A DNA stretch of 24,991 bases from a virus, in IMG/VR virus record IMGVR_UViG_3300034378_000045, positions 1-24,991 of that record; one strand, 5' to 3'. A model generated the notes under the pieces. That model saw only the letters and a program-made list of their open reading frames with translations. It was not told the DNA's origin and did not search any database. Shown piece by piece: positions 21,135 through 24,991 of this stretch. The translations under genes and the position numbers were made by a program. Position 1 is the first letter of the stretch, and every line of letters starts with the position of its first letter.

Positions 21135-22344
21135 CGCGCACCGCCTTGTCGCCGGTGAAGTCCTCCCAGCGCTTGACGGCCACGTCGCAGTAGACCGGGT
21201 CGATCTCCATTGCGTAGCACTTCCGGCCCAGCTGTTGCGCCGCGATGATCGTGCTGCCGGAGCCACAGAAGGGCTCGTAGCCGAGCTCCCCTGGCCCGCT
21301 ACTGTTCTGCAGGCAGCGCGTAATTAGCTCGACCGGCTTCATGGTGGGATGCTGCTCGCTGCGCTTTGGCCGGGGCACCTCCAGGACGGAGGTCTGGGTG
21401 CGGTCGCCGTGCCATGTGGCCCGCTTCCCCTTCCAGCCGTACAGGATAGGCTCGTGCCGGTAGTGGTAGTCGCTGTGGCCGAGGACCATCGAGTCCTTCA
21501 CCCAGACCAGTGTCTCGTGCAGATGCCAGCCGGCGACCAGGAACTGGTTGCCGAAGACCACGGATAGCGCACCCGACGGGTGCGCTACGTACAACGCCGC
21601 ACTCTCAGTCAAGGCGGCATCGGCCTCCTTGAACGCCTGGGCCAACATCACGGCCAAGTTGTCACCGTCGTCGTTCTGAATGGTCAGCGCGTCCTTCGTC
21701 CCCCCGACGTAACTGACGCCATATGGGGGGTCTGTCCACATCCAGCCGGCCTGCTCGCCGGCCATCAGCTTCCGCACGTGCTTCCCGCGCGTCGAATCCC
21801 CGCACATCAGCCGGTGGTCGCCCAGAAGCCACAGGTCCCCGGGCTTCGTGATCGGCTCCGGCGGTGGCTCCGGGACGGCATCGGGATCGGTATGGCCCTC
21901 GCCCAGCTCCGGCGGGATATCCTCCCGCAGAGTATGCAGGAACGCCTCGACGTCCATGCTGGGCGTCAGGTCGCTGATCAGCTCGTTCAGCTGCTCGGCG
22001 TTCTTCTCTGCCAGCGCGGTGATCGGATCGAGTGTCGTGAGCAGAAGATCGGCCTCTTCGTCGGTGACGTCGAGGATCAGGACGGGCCACTCGGTGGCCG
22101 GCGCGACATCACGCCGCAGGTGGCCGTCGATTAGCGTCACGCCGCCGCCGTTGCGTTTCGATCTGTAGCCGATCAGTGCGCCTGCGATACCGACTTCCGT
22201 CAGCAGCGCCGACAGGAAGTCGCGCTGCTCGTCGGGATGCCGTCGCCAGTTGCGCGGGTTCTCGCGCAGCTCGCTCGCTTTTATGCGTTCGAGGCCCTGA
22301 ACCCGATCGCGTAGGGAGGACTGACCGATCTCCCCGCCGCCTAT
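21127..22344 (-). CDS. ParB-like / N6-adenine DNA methyltransferase
   Basis: The C-terminal two thirds form an adenine methyltransferase: DPPYGVSY is the catalytic motif and EPFCGSGST the SAM-binding motif, in the order of beta-class enzymes. The N-terminal part is a ParB/Srx-like domain; translation upstream of the GTG at 22140 continues in frame as NPRNWRRHPDEQRDFLSALL and on to LIDGHLR, all typical of this family. A product starting at 22140 would lack half of that domain. However, no ATG, GTG or TTG lies in the extended frame. An ATG at 22355 would be in frame only if the run of five G at 22347-22351 had six. The enzyme may protect phage DNA from restriction or mark packaging sites. The exact start is unresolved. 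Confidence 0.8.
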   Translation of the reverse strand: MGGGEIGQSSLRDRVQGLERIKASELRENPRNWRRHPDEQRDFLSALLTEVGIAGALIGYRSKRNGGGVTLIDGHLRRDVAPATEWPVLILDVTDEEADLLLTTLDPITALAEKNAEQLNELISDLTPSMDVEAFLHTLREDIPPELGEGHTDPDAVPEPPPEPITKPGDLWLLGDHRLMCGDSTRGKHVRKLMAGEQAGWMWTDPPYGVSYVGGTKDALTIQNDDGDNLAVMLAQAFKEADAALTESAALYVAHPSGALSVVFGNQFLVAGWHLHETLVWVKDSMVLGHSDYHYRHEPILYGWKGKRATWHGDRTQTSVLEVPRPKRSEQHPTMKPVELITRCLQNSSGPGELGYEPFCGSGSTIIAAQQLGRKCYAMEIDPVYCDVAVKRWEDFTGDKAVRDG

Positions 22345-22364
22345 CGCCCCCGCATCTCGGCTTC

Positions 22365-22394
22365 AATCTACCACGACGTGCGCTTCTGCGTCAA
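22365..22394 (-). promoter_or_regulatory. sigma70-type promoter upstream of the methyltransferase-terminase operon
   Basis: On the minus strand TTGACG (22394-22389) and TAGATT (22370-22365) are separated by 18 bases. Transcription would start near 22358, just before the ATG at 22355, so that message would be nearly leaderless. This would be the main promoter for packaging and structural genes. The -10 resembles TAGAAA at the left-hand promoter. Confidence 0.5.
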
Positions 22395-22438
22395 GGCGAA
22401 ATCGCCGGAATATTGTTGCTGGTGTGGGCTTCCGCTCA

Positions 22439-22457
22439 GCCAGCACTCAATGCTGGC
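22439..22457. other. 7-bp inverted repeat in the intergenic region
   Basis: GCCAGCA and TGCTGGC are exact reverse complements with a 5-base loop, lying about 45 bases upstream of the promoter at 22365-22394. Without a T-run it is not a standard terminator. It could be a regulator site or a weak hairpin. The rest of 22345-22521 shows no gene. Confidence 0.4.
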
Positions 22458-22521
22458 CGCGATATATCAAGGCATGTGCTGTTCCCTCTGATTCCCGCAT
22501 AGATTCGATCTGAGGGCTGAT

Positions 22522-22623
22522 CTACGGTCTGCGGGCGGGTCTTGGCCACGGCAGCGCGATCATCCGCGATTCTGACTTCTTTGCCCCGCAATAAGAGCAA
22601 GTGTAGCGTTGTTCATCCCTCAT
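22522..22623 (-). CDS. 33-residue CxxC peptide
   Basis: The ATG at 22623 forms an ATGA overlap with the stop of the membrane protein gene. The peptide starts MRDEQRYTCSYCGAKKSESR, half of a zinc ribbon (CxxC-G-A-K-K), and ends PWPRPARRP. With only one Cys pair it could bind zinc as a dimer or with a partner. The coupling and the conserved-looking CxxC suggest it is real; its function is unknown. Confidence 0.45.
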   Translation of the reverse strand: MRDEQRYTCSYCGAKKSESRMIALPWPRPARRP

Positions 22624-22868
22624 CCCTCATCCTCCCCGCGCTGGGCTTCCGGTTCTACTAATGGTATCACCCGATATGCTTTGCCGTCATGTATCATCGC
22701 GCCCGCTTCGGCTACCTCGCGCTTCGTCCAAGTCTCACCCCACTTGATCCCCTGTATGCATCCCAAGGCGAAGGAGAGCAGCACCAAGACCACCAATGCA
22801 AAGCGAATCAAAAAACGCGCCACAATATCCACCATCCGCTTGTACTCTTCCGCGCTCACAGCACTCAT
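22620..22868 (-). CDS. small membrane protein, 82 aa
   Basis: Read from the ATG at 22868, which forms an ATGA overlap with the upstream gene, the protein has a membrane helix at 16-38 (VARFLIRFALVVLVLLSFAL) and a hydrophilic C-terminal half with MIHDGKAYRVIPLVE. The frame is open to 22907, but that part overlaps the previous gene. No family is recognised. It belongs to the run of small accessory genes at the right end. Confidence 0.6.
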   Translation of the reverse strand: MSAVSAEEYKRMVDIVARFLIRFALVVLVLLSFALGCIQGIKWGETWTKREVAEAGAMIHDGKAYRVIPLVEPEAQRGEDEG

Positions 22869-23179
22869 TTCTCGCCCTCCTCGTTCTTGCGCTTCGGTCC
22901 CATGCACCCGCTCATTCGGTCCTCCCAGCCCCCAAGGGCTTCTTTCGCCAACCCAACCGCGTGCTCAAGAGCCCGCGCGGCGCGCTCCTGGTCCTCGTCG
23001 TTCTCCATGACCCACGCGCCCTCGGCCCTGGCAATCACGCGACGGAGCGCCGTTCTCATCGGCTCGAAGGCGGCCCGGGCCCACCCGACGCGCCACTGAT
23101 CCTCGGTTATGCCATGCGGCTCGTCCTCGTAGGACACGCCGCGCTTGTAGTCGTCAAACCCGCGATTGAACTCCTCCAC
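22865..23179 (-). CDS. small RMF-like protein, 104 aa
   Basis: The preferred start is the GTG at 23179, six bases after a GAGGAG site; an ATG at 23281 is also open but overlaps the upstream gene by 32 bases. The N-terminal segment EEFNRGFDDYKRGVSYEDEP followed by W-R-V-G-W-A-R resembles the ribosome modulation factor fold, in which a G-x-x-A/Y-x-x-G-x(n)-P-Y segment precedes a W-x-x-G-W motif. The C-terminal half is helical and charged. RMF proteins bind ribosomes; several phages carry small RMF-like proteins of unknown role. The assignment is tentative. Confidence 0.5.
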   Translation of the reverse strand: MEEFNRGFDDYKRGVSYEDEPHGITEDQWRVGWARAAFEPMRTALRRVIARAEGAWVMENDEDQERAARALEHAVGLAKEALGGWEDRMSGCMGPKRKNEEGEK

Positions 23180-23249
23180 GGCGCGCTCCTCTGTCCCAGG
23201 AGCAGAGGAATAGCGGGTCTTGGCGGTAATGCGTCTGCCTTGCCACCCC

Positions 23250-23966
23250 TCACCCCTCCCCGCGCTGGGCTTTTGCGCCATGCGGCCTATGGTCCACGTC
23301 CCACTCGATACCCGCCTCGCGCAACCGCTGTCGTATTTCCAGCATGGTCTTCGTCCCCAGGTTTCGCCAGTTGAGCACTTCGCGGGCGGGGGTGTTGGCC
23401 AGTTGGCCGACGGTGACGATGCCCTGGCGCTGAAATATGGATCGCGCCCGCACGGACCAGTCAAGCGCCTCGATGGGCCTCGCGTCGTCGCAGCGCATGG
23501 CCTGCCACTCGCCGCAGACGTTACCTGCGTACAGGGGCTGTTTGCACCCGGTCGGCGGAAGCCGCCGACAGTGACCGTACATGCTCGCGTCTTCGGCCTC
23601 AATAATATCCCGTAAGGGCAGGTCCAGGTTCCTCTCGGCCTGGCGGTCGCTGATCCGCCAGTGCCAATGCGCGAAGTGCGCGCAGGTCCGGCAGGTGCGC
23701 CGGTCGTCGGTTTTCGGCATGTCTCGCCTCAGTTCGTTCAACACAGCCATCTCCCGGCACCGTTCCAGCGCCCTGATCCCCCGCGCCTCCAACTGCCGGA
23801 TGCGCTCGCGCGTGATCTTGAACCGTGCTGCGCACTCGCCCAGCGTGTGACACTTCACCGCCGCGAGGTCGTCACCGTAGCGGTAGCGCAGTACCATTGC
23901 ATCCCGCTCGCGCAGGCGCGGGAGGTATTCGGCGTAGGCGTGCAGATCTGCTGGCAGGTCAGTCAT
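23250..23966 (-). CDS. sigma-70 region 4 / Cys cluster / RNA polymerase alpha-CTD fusion protein
   Basis: The 238-residue protein has three parts. Residues 13-71 look like sigma-70 region 4: LRERDAMVLRYRYGDD, then TLGECAARFKITRERIRQLE, the helix-turn-helix that reads -35 elements. Residues 92-154 hold CRTC, a GHCRRLPPTGC and VCGEW, a probable metal-binding segment. Residues 163-222 match the RNA polymerase alpha C-terminal domain: RPIEALDWSVRARSIF, GIVTVGQLA and RNLGTKTMLEIRQRL correspond to the helices that bind UP-element DNA. There is no region 2, so it cannot act as a full sigma. It probably works as a transcription regulator that copies two promoter-reading parts of the host enzyme. It starts in an ATGA overlap with the HNH gene. 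Confidence 0.72.
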   Translation of the reverse strand: MTDLPADLHAYAEYLPRLRERDAMVLRYRYGDDLAAVKCHTLGECAARFKITRERIRQLEARGIRALERCREMAVLNELRRDMPKTDDRRTCRTCAHFAHWHWRISDRQAERNLDLPLRDIIEAEDASMYGHCRRLPPTGCKQPLYAGNVCGEWQAMRCDDARPIEALDWSVRARSIFQRQGIVTVGQLANTPAREVLNWRNLGTKTMLEIRQRLREAGIEWDVDHRPHGAKAQRGEG

Positions 23967-24310
23967 CGCTCCTCCTCAAACATTCGCGCCTGCCCCCGCT
24001 TCCGGTCCAATGTCTGTCTGGCGTGTCGTGCCCGCATCGGACCATCGGCTCGATTGTGGCACTGCTGGCAGAGCGCGATCAGATTCTCCATCGCGTTGTT
24101 CCTCGGGTCGCCGTCCTTGTGATGCACGGTCAGCACGATCTTGACCGGGCGACTTCCCTGCGGTCCATCATCGCAGCAGCCTTGGCATTCCTCGAAGCTG
24201 CCGTCGCGGGTACGAAAGCCCAGCGCGTGATTTGCGAGTCCGCACTGCTCGCACTTGTCGCCGGCCCGTTCCAACACCGCCGCCGCACAGAGCGGGTGTC
24301 GTCTACTCAT
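23963..24310 (-). CDS. HNH endonuclease
   Basis: Starting at the ATG at 24310 (GGGAGG eight bases upstream; the frame is open to 24367) the protein has 115 residues. It carries the CEQCG and CQQCHN zinc pairs and the core LTVHHKDGDPRNNAMENLIA, in which HH is the HNH active-site start and N the second ligand. HNH proteins are common in phages as homing or packaging nucleases. The packaging genes are several kilobases away, so which role applies is uncertain. It overlaps both neighbours by four bases. Confidence 0.78.
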   Translation of the reverse strand: MSRRHPLCAAAVLERAGDKCEQCGLANHALGFRTRDGSFEECQGCCDDGPQGSRPVKIVLTVHHKDGDPRNNAMENLIALCQQCHNRADGPMRARHARQTLDRKRGQARMFEEER

Positions 24311-24399
24311 TTCTCCATCCTCCCGTACTTGTATCCGATGCAGAACGCGATCCAGCCGACAACCCATGCCGTGATCGCCAATGCAATCAACACCGCCAT
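24307..24399 (-). CDS. 30-residue membrane peptide
   Basis: The ATG at 24399 forms a TGATG junction with the preceding gene, and the TGA overlaps the HNH start (ATGA). The peptide MAVLIALAITAWVVGWIAFC followed by IGYKYGRMEK is a single membrane helix with a basic cytoplasmic end. The double coupling argues that it is translated. Function unknown. Confidence 0.5.
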   Translation of the reverse strand: MAVLIALAITAWVVGWIAFCIGYKYGRMEK

Positions 24400-24737
24400 C
24401 AGAACGGTACTCCTTCTCCCCCCGCTACCACATCGTCAGGATCAAGGTACTCGTCTACCTCATCATGCTGGAGACCGGATTCCCCCTCCGGCTTCCCATG
24501 CGGGGGGCAGCTTTCGCCACCTTGGCCCGGCAGGACCGCCCGTCCGCACTCATCCCCGGTGCTGCCACACCGCTCCAGCACAAGCTCTACGATCGCGCGC
24601 GACATCCGCCTATAGTCATCCCGCGTCCGCTGATCCGCGTCTTTAAACGCGGGCGCGAGCAGCTTGCCCTCGAACCGCGTCACGTACATCAGCTCCGCGC
24701 CTTCTTCTTCGAGGTTGCCGCGCTCGACGGGGTTCAC
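24399..24737 (-). CDS. unknown protein, 112 aa
   Basis: The preferred start is the GTG at 24737, which forms a GTGA overlap with the upstream gene and follows AAGGAAG; the frame is open to 24812. The first 70 residues are ordinary (MYVTRFEGKLLAPAFKDADQ, then a helix DYRRMSRAIVELVLERC). The last 40 are acidic, rich in Gly, Pro and Asp, and probably disordered. No family is recognised. Confidence 0.5.
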   Translation of the reverse strand: MNPVERGNLEEEGAELMYVTRFEGKLLAPAFKDADQRTRDDYRRMSRAIVELVLERCGSTGDECGRAVLPGQGGESCPPHGKPEGESGLQHDEVDEYLDPDDVVAGGEGVPF

Positions 24738-24988
24738 TTCTGAGTATCTTCCTTTTCTGAAGTCGGATGCTCCCGTTCCTCTATCTCCCGCAAGAAGACG
24801 CTGGCTGCACATGCCGTGCAGTATTCAGTTACGCAGTCATCGGTTTGGGTGCAGTCATGACTGGGATCGCGGGCACATTCATGCCCAGCGCACATCTCCA
24901 GCATCGCCCGCCAGAGCCAGTAGGGGCGTCTCTCGTCAGTCTGGTCTATCCTGGCCACCAGCCCCGGAACGTAGTTGGCCTGCTGCAT
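24734..24988 (-). CDS. small Cys-rich protein, 84 aa
   Basis: The ATG at 24988 is three bases from the window edge; the frame remains open upstream, so this could be an internal Met. The middle region holds seven Cys and three His (CAGHECARDPSHDC, CVTEYCTAC), a likely zinc-binding cluster. The C-terminus is charged. No family is recognised. Its stop overlaps the start of the next gene. Confidence 0.5.
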   Translation of the reverse strand: MQQANYVPGLVARIDQTDERRPYWLWRAMLEMCAGHECARDPSHDCTQTDDCVTEYCTACAASVFLREIEEREHPTSEKEDTQK

Positions 24989-24991
24989 ACA

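Noticed and set aside
22109-22366. Minus-strand TTG frame of 85 residues over the methyltransferase start
   Set aside because: The product is almost all Arg, Ala and Ser, while the other frame encodes a recognisable ParB-like domain.

Overview
The window looks like the structural half of a tailed, siphovirus-type bacteriophage genome, or a prophage of the same type. It has high GC content, very tight packing, and every supported gene on the minus strand, so transcription runs from right to left. Most neighbouring genes share 1-14 bases (ATGA, GTGA or TGATG junctions), as expected for translationally coupled phage operons. I see no integrase, tRNA, CRISPR array or reverse transcriptase. The host cannot be named. 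A lipoprotein with a second membrane segment (a spanin-like layout) mildly favours a Gram-negative envelope.

Right end (24991-22522) is an accessory or regulatory block of small genes: a Cys-rich protein, an unknown protein, a 30-residue membrane peptide, an HNH endonuclease, an unusual protein joining a sigma-70 region 4 helix-turn-helix, a Cys cluster and an RNA polymerase alpha C-terminal domain, an RMF-like small protein, a membrane protein and a 33-residue CxxC peptide. Next comes a short intergenic stretch with a hairpin and a sigma70-type promoter (22365-22394).

The middle (22344-12671) is the packaging and head module. It holds a ParB-like/adenine methyltransferase, small and large terminase, a portal fused to a MuF domain, the prohead protease, the HK97-type major capsid protein, a decoration-type protein, a gp6-like connector and two or three small membrane proteins that may be lysis genes.

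The tail module (12657-4321) holds a broken copy of a jelly-roll gene, an unknown protein, a jelly-roll/head-tail adaptor fusion, an HK97 gp10-like protein, the tail terminator, a virion surface protein, the tail tube, a frameshifting tail chaperone pair, the tape measure, a distal tail protein, a tail-collar fibre with HxH motifs and a coiled-coil protein.

The left end (4324-1) is a separate unit with its own promoter, TTGACA-N17-TAGAAA, whose -10 lies in the loop of a perfect palindrome. It encodes two small proteins, a DUF115/GT42-like protein, a small protein, a GT8-like glycosyltransferase, a glycosyltransferase fused to a radical SAM domain, and a small Cys protein.

The most striking feature is a set of serine-rich tracts of 9 to about 118 residues in six virion proteins: capsid, decoration, head-tail adaptor, tail terminator, an accessory surface protein and tail tube. 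A seventh lies in the broken gene. The codons are mixed (AGC, TCG, TCC, AGT, TCA), and identical terminal peptides recur with different codons. Together with the adjacent glycosyltransferase unit, this suggests a phage that covers its particle with serine-rich tails and may O-glycosylate them with its own enzymes. The tracts and enzymes are seen in the sequence; the glycosylation link is inference.
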